From an uncultured Butyrivibrio sp. (GTDB taxonomy: Bacteria; Bacillota; Clostridia; Lachnospirales; Lachnospiraceae): a stretch of 60,819 nt of DNA. Made by a program: the position numbers and the translations under genes. Below, piece by piece: positions 43,450-53,019 of this stretch. Below the pieces are notes generated by a model, which made no database searches, had not been told where the DNA came from, and saw only the letters and a list, made by a program, of their open reading frames with translations. The stretch is taken from assembly GCA_946546925.1 (NCBI GenBank), contig CAMNOS010000003.1, positions 1 to 60,819 of the forward strand, given 5' to 3'. How positions within the stretch are numbered: the first letter of the stretch is position 1; every line of letters begins with the position of its first letter.

Positions 43450-44153
43450 TGATCAATTTAGCAATTGTAGAAGACGAAGATACATATGCAGCCCAGCTCA
43501 CTGAGTTTGTGGAGAAATACCAGACCGAGAGCGGCAACTATTTCAAGATAACCAGGTTCAGGGATGGGGATGAGATTACAAACGGCTACAAGTCACAGTT
43601 CGACATCATACTCATGGACATTGAGATGAAACTGATGGATGGCATGACTGCCGCAGAGGAGATACGGCGCCTTGACCAGGATGTGGTCATTATGTTCATC
43701 ACCAATATGACCAGCTATGCCATCAGAGGCTATCAGGTTGATGCACTGGACTATGTTGTTAAACCCGTCAGCTACTTTGCCTTTTCTCAGAAACTTGACA
43801 GAGCTATCGGCAGGATCAGGAAATCAAGTTCCAATATCATTTCCATTGATATGCCCACAGGGGTCAAGAAACTGGATATAGACAATATCTTTTATATTGA
43901 GAGCGAGGGACACAACCTTAATTTCTATACAAGTGGCGGCCAGTTCACCATAAGAGCCAAGCTCTCAGACTTTGAACAGCAGCTCTCCCCCTACAACTTT
44001 TTCAGGAGCAACAAGGGATACCTGGTGAACCTCAAATACGTCGACGGAGTCGAGAACGGCGCCTGCCTCATAGCGGGCAGGCAGCTTCTCATCAGCCGCG
44101 CCAGGAAAAACGACTTCATGAGCGCTCTCACAGACTACATGGCAGGTCTGTGA
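43449..44153 (+). CDS. LytTR-family response regulator (AgrA/ComE-like)
   Basis: The 234-aa protein has a receiver domain (Asp57 in IILMDIEMKLMDG, VVKPVS switch Lys) and a LytTR DNA-binding domain (about residues 135-234) with YIESEGHNL and FFRSNKGYLVNLKYV. It would bind paired repeats at target promoters. It is the first gene of an operon with the GHKL kinase (34 nt downstream) and the diguanylate cyclase. Regulators of this class commonly control peptide synthesis, adhesion or toxin genes. The start appears leaderless. Confidence 0.9.
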   Translation: MINLAIVEDEDTYAAQLTEFVEKYQTESGNYFKITRFRDGDEITNGYKSQFDIILMDIEMKLMDGMTAAEEIRRLDQDVVIMFITNMTSYAIRGYQVDALDYVVKPVSYFAFSQKLDRAIGRIRKSSSNIISIDMPTGVKKLDIDNIFYIESEGHNLNFYTSGGQFTIRAKLSDFEQQLSPYNFFRSNKGYLVNLKYVDGVENGACLIAGRQLLISRARKNDFMSALTDYMAGL

Positions 44154-44186
44154 TGAGCAGCACAACATCACGGGACATTTAACTCT

Positions 44187-45497
44187 ATGGAAAATATTTA
44201 TCAGGACATACCAAGACTATACACTGCCCTGGCCGAATGGCTCTCCTGCATAACCTACTGCCTTGTCCTTAAGCAGAAGGTTTCAAGAAAGATGTTTGTC
44301 ATAATCTCGGCTGCTGCACTACTGATTCAGGGTTCCTTTCTTCAGACGACCAGGAATCTTCCCATATACTTCTGGTTTCCCTGTATGCTCATGGCAGTGA
44401 TCTTTATGTACTTCTTCATGTACATTGTGTGCGATGACACCAGACATGTCATAGGCTATTACTGCGCCAGGGCTTTTCTTCTGGCTGAGCTGGCAGCTTC
44501 CCTGGAGTGGCAGCTGGCCTGCTTTTTCAGGACGATCAATCCATCACCCGCAGCTCAGATCATCATTCTCATCGCAACTTATTCCATTGTGTTCATCTGG
44601 GCCTATTACATGGAAAAGAGCATTACCAGGGGTATATTTCAGCTGGAGATCAACACCAAAGAACTCATTGCAGCAATTCTCATCGCACTTGCGATATTTG
44701 CCTTCAGCAATCTGAGCTTTATCTTCTCCAACACGCCATTTTCTGCCGGTGTCACCCAAGATGTGTTCTATGTAAGAACTCTTGTTGATATCGCAGGTAT
44801 CATGATCCTGTATGTGTATCAGAGCCGTATCTGTGAACTCCTTGCGGAAAAAGAGCTCAACAACATCAATTCAATGCTCAAGGCGCAGTATGACAAGTAC
44901 AGGAATTATCAGACCACATTCGATCTGATCAACATGAAGTATCACGACCTGAAGCACCAGATTGCGGGGCTTCGCGCCGAGATGAGCGACGAGCAGCGAA
45001 GCAAATGGATCGACTCCCTCGAGCAGGAACTCGAATCCTACCGCCCTGAATTGGAGACCGGTAACAGCGTCCTCGACACACTGATATCCGGTAAGATGAT
45101 GAACTGCCGCGCCAATAACATCAAGATCACCTGCGTGGCCGACGGCAATACTCTCGATTTCATGCATGTTGCAGACATATGCACAATATTCGGAAATGCA
45201 CTGGATAATGCCATCGAGAGTGTTACGCTCATAGAAGATCCCGAGAAGAGACTTATACATCTTTCGGTATCTTCCAGAAAGAATTTCGTACTTATTCAGA
45301 TAAACAACTACTGTGAAAATACGATCAACCTCAAAAACGGCTACCCTGTTACAACAAAAGCCGACAAGGAAAGTCATGGTTTCGGACTAAAGAGTATACG
45401 ATATACTGCCGAAAAATATCATGGAACTGTGACCTTTGACATCAATAAAAACTGGTTTGAACTCAAAATACTAATTCCTCAGGGAGGAGTATCATGA
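44187..45497 (+). CDS. GHKL-domain sensor histidine kinase (AgrC-like)
   Basis: The 436-aa product has six to seven membrane helices in residues 15-210, a coiled linker, a phospho-acceptor region (YHDLKHQIAG; His253) and a GHKL ATPase domain with the N-box FGNALDNAIES and G-box HGFGLKSIRYTAEKYHG. This is the AgrC type that senses secreted peptides. It pairs with the LytTR regulator directly upstream. Its TGA overlaps the ATG of the cyclase gene (ATGA), so kinase and cyclase are translationally coupled. Confidence 0.9.
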   Translation: MENIYQDIPRLYTALAEWLSCITYCLVLKQKVSRKMFVIISAAALLIQGSFLQTTRNLPIYFWFPCMLMAVIFMYFFMYIVCDDTRHVIGYYCARAFLLAELAASLEWQLACFFRTINPSPAAQIIILIATYSIVFIWAYYMEKSITRGIFQLEINTKELIAAILIALAIFAFSNLSFIFSNTPFSAGVTQDVFYVRTLVDIAGIMILYVYQSRICELLAEKELNNINSMLKAQYDKYRNYQTTFDLINMKYHDLKHQIAGLRAEMSDEQRSKWIDSLEQELESYRPELETGNSVLDTLISGKMMNCRANNIKITCVADGNTLDFMHVADICTIFGNALDNAIESVTLIEDPEKRLIHLSVSSRKNFVLIQINNYCENTINLKNGYPVTTKADKESHGFGLKSIRYTAEKYHGTVTFDINKNWFELKILIPQGGVS

Positions 45498-46627
45498 ACA
45501 TAATCGCAGTTGCAACATCAGATTTTACGGGCTTCATACTGATTGCCGCCATGCTCTATTCGAGCCGCATCAGAAGATCTGACACGGGGCACGAAGAATT
45601 CAGGATCTTTTCCGCCATGGCAATCCTTGCAATGATAGCCTGTGTTGTAGACTTTCTCATGTTCTACAGCGACGGAAAAAGCGGAATTCTGATGAGGATC
45701 ATCGCGATGTTCGGCAATACCTATTGTTTTGTTGCCAACCCGCTCTTCATCTCATCGTGGTGCCTATATGAGGATTTAAAGCTCTATCACTCAATGAAGA
45801 GAGTCCGCAAAATATATACCTACGCCTTCATTCCGGCGATTCTGCTTGCTATCGTCGCCCTGGTCAACAACATTTTCCCGATCATCTACACCATAGATGA
45901 GAATAACGTCTACCACAGGCTGCCTTTCAGCTATGCGTTCTACGTTGTGGACGGATGTTATATCCTATTCAGCATATACATACTTCGCAAGTACGAGGAG
46001 CGGTATGACAAAGTCAGGTTCTTCCCCCTGCATCTGATGGTGGGGCCGGTGGTACTTGGCTGCATAATCCAGGCAGTTTTCTATGGGGTGTCGCTGATCT
46101 GGGTATCCCTCGCGATCGGACTGACTGCAATATATATGTCGGAACAAAACGAGTTCTCCTACCTTGATAAACTGACCGGTCTGTACAACAGGGCTTACCT
46201 CGACTACCTGCTGGAAAGCGTCGGAAAGCAGCGCGGCAAGCTCGGCGGTATCATGATAGATGTGGATTATTTCAAAAAGATTAACGACACCTTCGGTCAT
46301 TCAGTTGGTGATGAAGCTCTTATTGATGTAGCAAGGGTGATAGTTTTCTCAAAGTCTGACAAAGCCATCGCCACGAGGTTTGCCGGGGATGAGTTCATCA
46401 TCATCGTCAGAAACACTTCTGATAAGGAACTGCAGAATATTATCAAAAATATCCACGACGAAGTGGCCCTCTTTAACGAGACAGAGAATCGTCAGTATAA
46501 GCTCTCACTTTCCATCGGATACAGCATTTACGATCCAGAGACCGAAAGCCTTGATGATTTCCTCAAGCACATGGATGACAACATGTATGAGGAAAAGGAA
46601 AAGAATCACAGCCAGAGGCAGGCATAA
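45494..46627 (+). CDS. Membrane diguanylate cyclase (GGDEF)
   Basis: The 377-aa product has six to seven membrane helices in residues 1-215 and a GGDEF domain with the active-site variant RFAGDEFIIIV; the Gly-to-Ala change at the first position is known from active cyclases. The I-site RxxD is missing, so it may lack product inhibition. The N-terminal part resembles a 7TM-type sensor region. It is coupled (ATGA) to the GHKL kinase gene, tying peptide sensing to c-di-GMP output. Confidence 0.9.
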   Translation: MNIIAVATSDFTGFILIAAMLYSSRIRRSDTGHEEFRIFSAMAILAMIACVVDFLMFYSDGKSGILMRIIAMFGNTYCFVANPLFISSWCLYEDLKLYHSMKRVRKIYTYAFIPAILLAIVALVNNIFPIIYTIDENNVYHRLPFSYAFYVVDGCYILFSIYILRKYEERYDKVRFFPLHLMVGPVVLGCIIQAVFYGVSLIWVSLAIGLTAIYMSEQNEFSYLDKLTGLYNRAYLDYLLESVGKQRGKLGGIMIDVDYFKKINDTFGHSVGDEALIDVARVIVFSKSDKAIATRFAGDEFIIIVRNTSDKELQNIIKNIHDEVALFNETENRQYKLSLSIGYSIYDPETESLDDFLKHMDDNMYEEKEKNHSQRQA

Positions 46628-46662
46628 GCCCTACTTGCAGCAGGATAATACCAATGAAAAGA

Positions 46663-46711
46663 AAATCCCCGGTTCCATGGATATCATGAAATCGGGGATT
46701 TCTTATTTTTT
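46663..46711. terminator. Terminator between the cyclase and GH3 genes
   Basis: A 9-bp stem (AAATCCCCG/CGGGGATTT) with TTATTTTTT on the plus side. It serves the convergent genes. Confidence 0.8.
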
Positions 46712-46731
46712 GTATTCAGAGTTTATGAAGA

Positions 46732-49671
46732 TTACTCTTCTGCGCTCTTTTCTGCTACAGGTGTCTCCTTCTTCTGAGCGAGGTACTTCTTAATTGCCCT
46801 GAACTCAAGGAAGGCGATGAGTGCGATGAGAAGTGCATCTACACAGTAGAGGAGCTTAACCCATCCGGGAAGTCCTGTGTTAACGTTCTTGTCGTAAGCA
46901 CGGCTGTTAACAACGGTGTAGAGGATGTTCTTGGAAGCCTGTCTCATTGCAATTACAGATGTTGCAGAAGTCTGGTCTGTAACTGTGGACTGAGGTGTCT
47001 CGTAGGTTGCAAGCATCAGATCACAGCCGTTTCTGATCATTCTGTCTGAATCCTGATAGCCGTAACCACCGAAGTAGTCAGTCTCTGCAAGACCTCTGAA
47101 GCCCCACTCACCGCGAAGGACGGTGTTAAGAAGCTCTGAGCATGCCTCAGCAGGAACTGTTCCGATGTTGTTGAAGGCAACCATTGTTGCTGCAGGATTG
47201 GCCTTCTTGAAGGCGATCTCGAAGGACTTAAGGTATACCTCACGAAGTGACTGCTCATTGAGCCATGTGCACAAAAAGCCTGTTCTGTTGGTCTCCTGGT
47301 CGTTGGTTGCAAAGTGCTTAACATATGAGTATACGCCGTGAGCTCTTGCTCCGTTTACAGCGTTTGCGCACATCCAGCCTGCAAGAGCGCCATCCTCTGA
47401 GTAGTACTCGAAGTTACGTCCGGCAAAGGCGCTTCTGTGGGTGTTGGTAGCAGGAGCATACCATCCGGATACATCCATCTCATCTGCCATTGTTCCGATG
47501 GAATCACCGAAGGCATAGGCAAGATCCTTGTTCCAGGTGCAGGCGATCATAACTGCTGCAGGGAAGCCGATGGAACCCTGGCCTGTAAAGTTGTTGTTAA
47601 TAGAAGCAGGGCCGTCACAGTCATAGGTCATAACCTTGCCGATGGAATCAACTGCTGAAGTCTCATATCCGCCAAGGGCAATAAGTGTGTTCATCTCAGA
47701 AACAGTAAGCTCATCCAAAAGGCTGTCCCACTTGGGATCATCGTAGTCCACGTCACGAAGGTCAGAGAGCTTAACGCCGTTCTTGGCACCTGTTACAGGC
47801 ATTACGTCTTCGTCGCTGTTGTAAGCTGTAGGATCATAGTTGGTCTCGTTGAAATATGTTACCTTGTAAGCATCTGACATCTCAGTTGTTGCAGGTGCAG
47901 CTGTGGCCTCTGCAAAGTTAGCAAAGCCGTCTTTTCTTGAAAGGTATGTGAAGGAATCACCCTCAGCAAATCCGAACTGATTGGTTGCTGCTACAAAGTC
48001 TGACTCACGTTTGTTGGACTCGTCGTAAACAACCTTTGAGCCTACGTTTACAGTCTCTGAAGCGATCTTGTTGTGTGCGTCTGTGTTGATTGAGATCTCG
48101 TAATCTCCTGCGTCAAGGACGTAGCAGCCCTCGCCGTATGTGTCATAGGAAGCCATATCTTCCAGGGCAAAAGAGATCTTAACTGTCTCTGAAGCTCCTG
48201 CCTCAAGAAGGGATGTCTTTTCAAAGGCAACAAGGTTTGCAGCTGACTTCTCGATTCCGCCGTTCTCATAAGGAGGATTGTAGTAAACCTCAACCACGTC
48301 CTTACCGGGTACATTTCCCGTGTTGGTTACAGTTACATCAAAAGAGATCTCTTTTCCGTCGTTATTAACAGGACCCATCTCCTGTGTGAAAGTTGTGTAT
48401 GAAAGTCCGTATCCGAAAGGATATACAACTGCGCTGTCATAGTCAAAGTCCATGTTGCCGGCCTGAGCTTCAGCGTAAGCTGTCTCGTAGAATCTGTATC
48501 CAACGTAGATGCCCTCTACGTAGTTGACGAAGGTAGGATAAGCCATGCCGCCCTCAGCGAACATGTTCTCATATCCGAACTCAGTCATGTTGGTGTAATC
48601 AAAGTCACCAAAGTTGTTGGCTGTAGGTGTTGCATGAAGATCAGCAACGAAGGTATCAGCAGTCTTACCTGAAGGGTTAACTGTACCTGCAAGGATCTCA
48701 CCAAGTCCGTCAAAACCTGTCTGGCCTGTGCCGGGGCAGTAAAGAACTGACTTGATCTGTGAATAGTCATTTACAAAACCAAGCTCCATGGCATTGGCTG
48801 AGTTAACAACAACGATAACCTTGCTGTAGTCTGATGTAACCTTGTCCAGAAGAGCCTTCTCTCTGTTTGAGAGCTCAAGATAGGACTTGCTTGCATCAAG
48901 GTCATCAGCCTGCTCGGAGTAGCGTGTACCTGTGCCGCCAAACCAGCTGTTAGGATCAAAGTTGTAAGTATCAACGCCGTCATAGTTGACAGGAAGATCG
49001 GCGCCCTCACCGCCTGAACGTGCGATGAAGAAGATTGCTGTATCTGAATAGTCTTTTGCTGAAGTAAAGAGATCACCATACTCGTCGATGGTAGGCTCAG
49101 GTATAGTCCAGTCCTGACCCATCATGCCGACTGAAGGTCTTGAATCTCTCCATCCCTTGTAGAAGTCAACCAGCTCCTGGTTGTACTCGATTCCCGCATC
49201 AGAAAGCCCCTGAAGGAAATCTACTGTGGGATAAGCTGCAGAAAGCGCACCTGAACCGGTTCCACCGTAGATAGGATTGGTTGAAGACCAACCGAATACG
49301 TTAACTTTGGTTCCTGATGCAAGAGGAAGAGCAGCATCATCGTTCTTAAGAAGAACTATGCCCTCCTCTGCGATCTCTGTGCAGAGTTCTTTGGCATTGT
49401 TGGAGGATTCCTCAGAAATCTTGCCTCCGCCCATGGCCATGTTCACCATTGAGTAAACAGGTCCGAGCAAGATGTTTGTTACGACAATTACCAGTGTCAG
49501 AAGAAATGCAAGCCAGGCCTGCTTTCTTACAAAGCCCTTTAAAGGCTTTTTGATCGCAATTGCTGCAATGGTGCAGATGATTGCTAATGCGAGTACCACG
49601 CCGATTATTACCAGCTGTGGGATCATTGTTTGAAGTACGGCAATGACGTCCGCGATGTTGATAGATAACAT
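46732..49671 (-). CDS. Membrane-bound GH3 beta-glucosidase with swapped domains
   Basis: The 979-aa product has two N-terminal membrane helices (residues 16-38 and 50-72) and one at the C terminus (about 945-965). The GH3 domains are in reversed order: first the alpha/beta sandwich (GIVLLKNDDAALPL..., ~95-400), then the fibronectin-type domain with PFGYGLSYTTF (~420-560), and last the catalytic TIM barrel with DGPASINNN, FEYYSEDG, VKHFATNDQE and the nucleophile Asp in AETDYFGG. This permutation is known in rumen Butyrivibrio and Ruminococcus BglA. It should hydrolyse beta-glucosides at the cell surface or inside. GGAAGGAG precedes ATG. Confidence 0.93.
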   Translation of the reverse strand: MLSINIADVIAVLQTMIPQLVIIGVVLALAIICTIAAIAIKKPLKGFVRKQAWLAFLLTLVIVVTNILLGPVYSMVNMAMGGGKISEESSNNAKELCTEIAEEGIVLLKNDDAALPLASGTKVNVFGWSSTNPIYGGTGSGALSAAYPTVDFLQGLSDAGIEYNQELVDFYKGWRDSRPSVGMMGQDWTIPEPTIDEYGDLFTSAKDYSDTAIFFIARSGGEGADLPVNYDGVDTYNFDPNSWFGGTGTRYSEQADDLDASKSYLELSNREKALLDKVTSDYSKVIVVVNSANAMELGFVNDYSQIKSVLYCPGTGQTGFDGLGEILAGTVNPSGKTADTFVADLHATPTANNFGDFDYTNMTEFGYENMFAEGGMAYPTFVNYVEGIYVGYRFYETAYAEAQAGNMDFDYDSAVVYPFGYGLSYTTFTQEMGPVNNDGKEISFDVTVTNTGNVPGKDVVEVYYNPPYENGGIEKSAANLVAFEKTSLLEAGASETVKISFALEDMASYDTYGEGCYVLDAGDYEISINTDAHNKIASETVNVGSKVVYDESNKRESDFVAATNQFGFAEGDSFTYLSRKDGFANFAEATAAPATTEMSDAYKVTYFNETNYDPTAYNSDEDVMPVTGAKNGVKLSDLRDVDYDDPKWDSLLDELTVSEMNTLIALGGYETSAVDSIGKVMTYDCDGPASINNNFTGQGSIGFPAAVMIACTWNKDLAYAFGDSIGTMADEMDVSGWYAPATNTHRSAFAGRNFEYYSEDGALAGWMCANAVNGARAHGVYSYVKHFATNDQETNRTGFLCTWLNEQSLREVYLKSFEIAFKKANPAATMVAFNNIGTVPAEACSELLNTVLRGEWGFRGLAETDYFGGYGYQDSDRMIRNGCDLMLATYETPQSTVTDQTSATSVIAMRQASKNILYTVVNSRAYDKNVNTGLPGWVKLLYCVDALLIALIAFLEFRAIKKYLAQKKETPVAEKSAEE

Positions 49672-49751
49672 TTCTTTTTCTCCTTCCCTTTATAAAACGT
49701 TGTGTTTTATTTATCTAAAAGAGTGGTCAGCTCTTTTTGATCTGTGTGAAA

Positions 49752-49770
49752 CCCCGGGTGTCTCCCGGGG
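49752..49770. other. GC-rich intercistronic hairpin
   Basis: A 7-bp perfect stem (CCCCGGG/CCCGGGG) with a 5-nt loop in the 126-bp gap between the GtrA-like and GH3 genes, without a T-run. It may reduce or protect the downstream part of the mRNA. Confidence 0.55.
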
Positions 49771-49797
49771 ACGTAGTCAACAGGACATTTTTGTGAA

Positions 49798-50346
49798 TCA
49801 GTTCTTTGGTGTCTCCGGGAAAATGATCTTGTTCACAAAGAAGAACACGATCATGGAGACCCCTCCGTTGAGCACTGTGGTTCCGATATTGTAGAGCCAT
49901 GCAGGAACGAACATTCCCGCTACAGCAACCCATATGCAGTTGATTGAGTTAACGATGCATGTGATCAGGATGAAGGCCAGCACATACCATGCGATCTGTT
50001 TGCCGGGCTTGTCATGGTTCCTGAACACGAACAGCTTCTGGATGGGGAAGTTGATGCACTCACCGATGATCATGGCGATCATGTATGCCGTGAAATATGC
50101 AAGTCCCCCGTGGGCCTGGTCATAACCAAGGATGTTCCACTCAAAGGTCTCTCCGAAAAGAGTGACCGGAATCCCGGGCCATCCAAAGCTCCTGTCCCCC
50201 ATAAAGGCAAAAGCCGCAGGGAGAAAAGTAAGGAGCAGATACTTGAACACTGTTATGGCGTTACTTACTATCACGAAGAGTCCGCCTTCTCTCACCCACT
50301 TGGCTACAGCGGGATGTTTTTCTGCAAAATCATTCCAAAATTTCAT
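49798..50346 (-). CDS. GtrA-like four-helix membrane protein
   Basis: The 182-aa protein has four hydrophobic helices and the arrangement of the GtrA family, including INFPIQKLFVFRN in the centre (the usual NFxxxRxWxF region). GtrA proteins help move lipid-linked sugars or teichoic/cell-wall glycans across the membrane. It sits between two GH3 genes on the same strand, so it may take part in processing of sugars or cell-wall glycans. AGTGAGGAT precedes the start. Confidence 0.75.
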   Translation of the reverse strand: MKFWNDFAEKHPAVAKWVREGGLFVIVSNAITVFKYLLLTFLPAAFAFMGDRSFGWPGIPVTLFGETFEWNILGYDQAHGGLAYFTAYMIAMIIGECINFPIQKLFVFRNHDKPGKQIAWYVLAFILITCIVNSINCIWVAVAGMFVPAWLYNIGTTVLNGGVSMIVFFFVNKIIFPETPKN

Positions 50347-50366
50347 TTTTCAATCCTCACTCGTAT

Positions 50367-50406
50367 AATATGTACCGGCGCAATCACTTTCGCAATGATG
50401 GTTCCG
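50367..50406. repeat. Dispersed intergenic repeat, short copy
   Basis: AATATGTACCGGCGCAATCA then ACTTTCGCAATGATGGTTCCG matches the ends of the element at 14834-14916. Like that copy, it lies between two minus-strand genes and ends about 5 bp before a stop codon. Confidence 0.55.
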
Positions 50407-50410
50407 CCCT

Positions 50411-52831
50411 TTACTTATGAAGTCCGGCTTCATAGGCCTTGTTCTTCTTGCTGTTTCTGAAGTAGCCGCCTATTATTGTGCCCAGGCCCTTGAAGAAGTG
50501 CCCGTTCACAAGATTCACAATGCCATCCACCATCTCCATGCTGACAGCGCCGCCGGTCATCTTGGCCATAGCCCTGAAGGGCATGTTGTAGATGAAAAGA
50601 ATATTCAGATCAGGCGTACCCTTGTCGTCAGCTTTTTTCTTCATGGCCGTGAGGCGGTTATAGGCAAATCTTGCAAGTCCGCTCTTTGCGTAGTACATCT
50701 GGCAGATAGCGTCGTTCTTATTAAGAAGTCCTGACCACTTGCCGTCAGGGATCGGCCTTCCAAGGAGTTTTTCAAACTCTTTATCAGAGACGTTCTCAAT
50801 CTTTCCTGAGTAGTAGGCCAGCATTTCAGTCCTGTCATAAGGGTAAAGATCTGTGGTCTCCCCCTTCATTATCTCGGAGGTGAGGTTGATCCTGGCGCTG
50901 CTTGATCCGATCATGATCTGATAGCTTCCATCCTCGATCTCCCACTTGTTTGTCTTAACATTAAAGTATCTGAAGGTCTTGTCATCGAAGGGGATGGTGA
51001 CCTGTTTGCTCTCTCCTGCCTTAAGGAACACCTTGGCAAAGCCCTTGAGTTCCTTGGCAGGTCTGTAGACCTTGCCACCGGGGAGTGATACATAGAGCTG
51101 TGCAACTTCTGCTCCGTCGCGGTCGCCTGTGTTCGTAATTGTGAAGGTGGCACCCTCATCATTAACAGCAAGGCCGCTGTACTCAAAGGTTGTATAGGAC
51201 AGTCCGAATCCAAAGGGATAAAGAACCGGTACTCCTGCTGTGTCATAATATCTGTAGCCCACGTAAGGTCCTTCCCTGTACTCGGAAGTGCGCTCGCGGC
51301 TTGGGTAGTAGCGGTAAGCCGGTGTATCCTCAAGACGCCTTGGGATGGTCTCAGAAAGCTTGCCCGAGGGATTGACCCTGCCGGTTAAGATGTCCAGTGC
51401 TGCTCCTGCTCCCGCCTGTCCGTTTAAGTAGCAGTGAAGAAGCGCCTTGAAGTAGTGGTGCCATGGCATCTCGATGGCAGAGCCTGCGCTTATGATGCCC
51501 ACCAGATTGCTGTTGGCACCGCCAAGCTCCTGTAAGAGCTCGATCTGGTTCTGAGGTATTCTCATGTGCGTCCTGTCCATTCCCTCAGACTCGGAATCCT
51601 CATTAAGTCCAAAGAAGTACAGCACGATATCCGCCTTCTGAGCAAGATCCAGTGCTTCTTTCCTGGTCTCTGCATCTGCCTGGCCGTTTCTGGAATAGCC
51701 CCTGCTCATTCCCACAACCTGAAGGTCGTAGCCGTTTACAAGCTCTGAAACAGTCTCTATTTTAGTGGGATTGACCAGTGATGAACCGGCTCCCTGATAC
51801 CTTGGTACAAAGGCAAAGTCTCCGATAATGGCAACCTTTGCTCCGGGTTTAAGAGGAAGAATATTCTCCTCATTCTTTAAAAGAATTGTGCTCTCAGCCG
51901 CAGCCTGTCTTGCTATGGCGTGATGCGCATTCTTGTCAAAGTCGTCCTTTTTGTTCTGTGCATTCACATAGAGTGTCATGACTGCGTCAAGAAGCTCGTC
52001 AACTCTCTCGTCCAGATCCTTCATTGTGATCTTGCCAGAGTTCACCGCATCCACCAGCTCTCTTGCCGAGTCAAGTCCGGGATTGGGCATCTCAAGGTTT
52101 GAACCTGCCGCAACACCGAGGGCGTGGTCGTTACTTGCGCCCCAGTCGGTGATCACGATTCCATCGAATCCCCACTCGTCCCTGAGGATCTCTTTTAACA
52201 GATGCTTATTCTCATTGGCATAGGTGCCGTTGACCTCGTTGTAGGCGCTCATGATGGTCTTGGCCTTGCCCTCTTTGACTGCGATCTCAAATCCTGTAAG
52301 GTAGATCTCGCGCAGTGTCCTCTCATCAACCACTGAGTTCATGGCCATTCTGCGAAGCTCCTGGGAGTTCACCGCAAAGTGCTTGGGGCAGGCGTACACG
52401 CCCTGTGACTGGATGCCTCTTACATATGAAGCTGCCATCTTACCTGCAAGGTATGGGTCCTCTGAGAAGTATTCGAAATTCCTTCCGCAGAGAGGACTTC
52501 TCTTAATATTGAGTCCCGGTCCAAGGAGCACGTTGACGCCCTCCGCCATGGCCTCCTCACCAAGAGTCTCTCCGAGTTTCTCGCCCAGTTCCTCGTTCCA
52601 GCTGTTGGCAACAGTTGCCGCTGTCGGGAAGCAGGTTGCGGGAAGTGAAGCATTGAGCCCCAGGTGATCCCCTGCTCCTGCCTGCTTTCTGATGCCGTGA
52701 GGGCCGTCAGAGCAGAAGATTGAAGGGATCCCAAGTCTCTCAAAATCCCTGGTCTGCCACTCTCCCTTTCCGCTTAGGAATGCTGCTTTTTCTTCGATTG
52801 TCATCTTCGAGATAATGTCCTGATACTTCAC
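50411..52831 (-). CDS. GH3 beta-glucosidase, conventional domain order
   Basis: The 806-aa product is a cytoplasmic GH3 enzyme with the usual order: TIM barrel (SDGPHGIRKQ, GRNFEYFSEDP, PKHFAVNSQE, nucleophile Asp in VITDWGASNDH), alpha/beta sandwich (LLKNEENILPLKPG), fibronectin-type domain (PFGFGLSYTTFEYS) and a ~120-residue C-terminal extension ending in KNKAYEAGLHK. It should cleave beta-glucosides or xylosides. The initiator is a GTG five bases after AGAGGTGA; the track start 14 codons earlier lacks a site. It is 64 nt upstream of the gtrA-like gene. Confidence 0.93.
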   Translation of the reverse strand: MKYQDIISKMTIEEKAAFLSGKGEWQTRDFERLGIPSIFCSDGPHGIRKQAGAGDHLGLNASLPATCFPTAATVANSWNEELGEKLGETLGEEAMAEGVNVLLGPGLNIKRSPLCGRNFEYFSEDPYLAGKMAASYVRGIQSQGVYACPKHFAVNSQELRRMAMNSVVDERTLREIYLTGFEIAVKEGKAKTIMSAYNEVNGTYANENKHLLKEILRDEWGFDGIVITDWGASNDHALGVAAGSNLEMPNPGLDSARELVDAVNSGKITMKDLDERVDELLDAVMTLYVNAQNKKDDFDKNAHHAIARQAAAESTILLKNEENILPLKPGAKVAIIGDFAFVPRYQGAGSSLVNPTKIETVSELVNGYDLQVVGMSRGYSRNGQADAETRKEALDLAQKADIVLYFFGLNEDSESEGMDRTHMRIPQNQIELLQELGGANSNLVGIISAGSAIEMPWHHYFKALLHCYLNGQAGAGAALDILTGRVNPSGKLSETIPRRLEDTPAYRYYPSRERTSEYREGPYVGYRYYDTAGVPVLYPFGFGLSYTTFEYSGLAVNDEGATFTITNTGDRDGAEVAQLYVSLPGGKVYRPAKELKGFAKVFLKAGESKQVTIPFDDKTFRYFNVKTNKWEIEDGSYQIMIGSSSARINLTSEIMKGETTDLYPYDRTEMLAYYSGKIENVSDKEFEKLLGRPIPDGKWSGLLNKNDAICQMYYAKSGLARFAYNRLTAMKKKADDKGTPDLNILFIYNMPFRAMAKMTGGAVSMEMVDGIVNLVNGHFFKGLGTIIGGYFRNSKKNKAYEAGLHK

Positions 52832-52943
52832 AATGTCACCTCTTATCAATATTCTGAATGCTGAATTTACCAAATGCGTCAGGCTGCGAATCGCTCTGCA
52901 GCGCTGAGCATGTCATTACCTTTCGACTTTATGCTATCACAAT

Positions 52944-52985
52944 AAAAAAATCGTGCCGTTTTTGTCACAAAAGGTACGATTTTTG
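52944..52985 (-). terminator. Terminator of the GDPD gene
   Basis: The stem AAATCGTACC/GGCACGATTT is followed on the minus strand by T7. Confidence 0.8.
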
Positions 52986-53019
52986 TCATGAACTGCAAAT
53001 TTATTCATTTAGATTCAAG

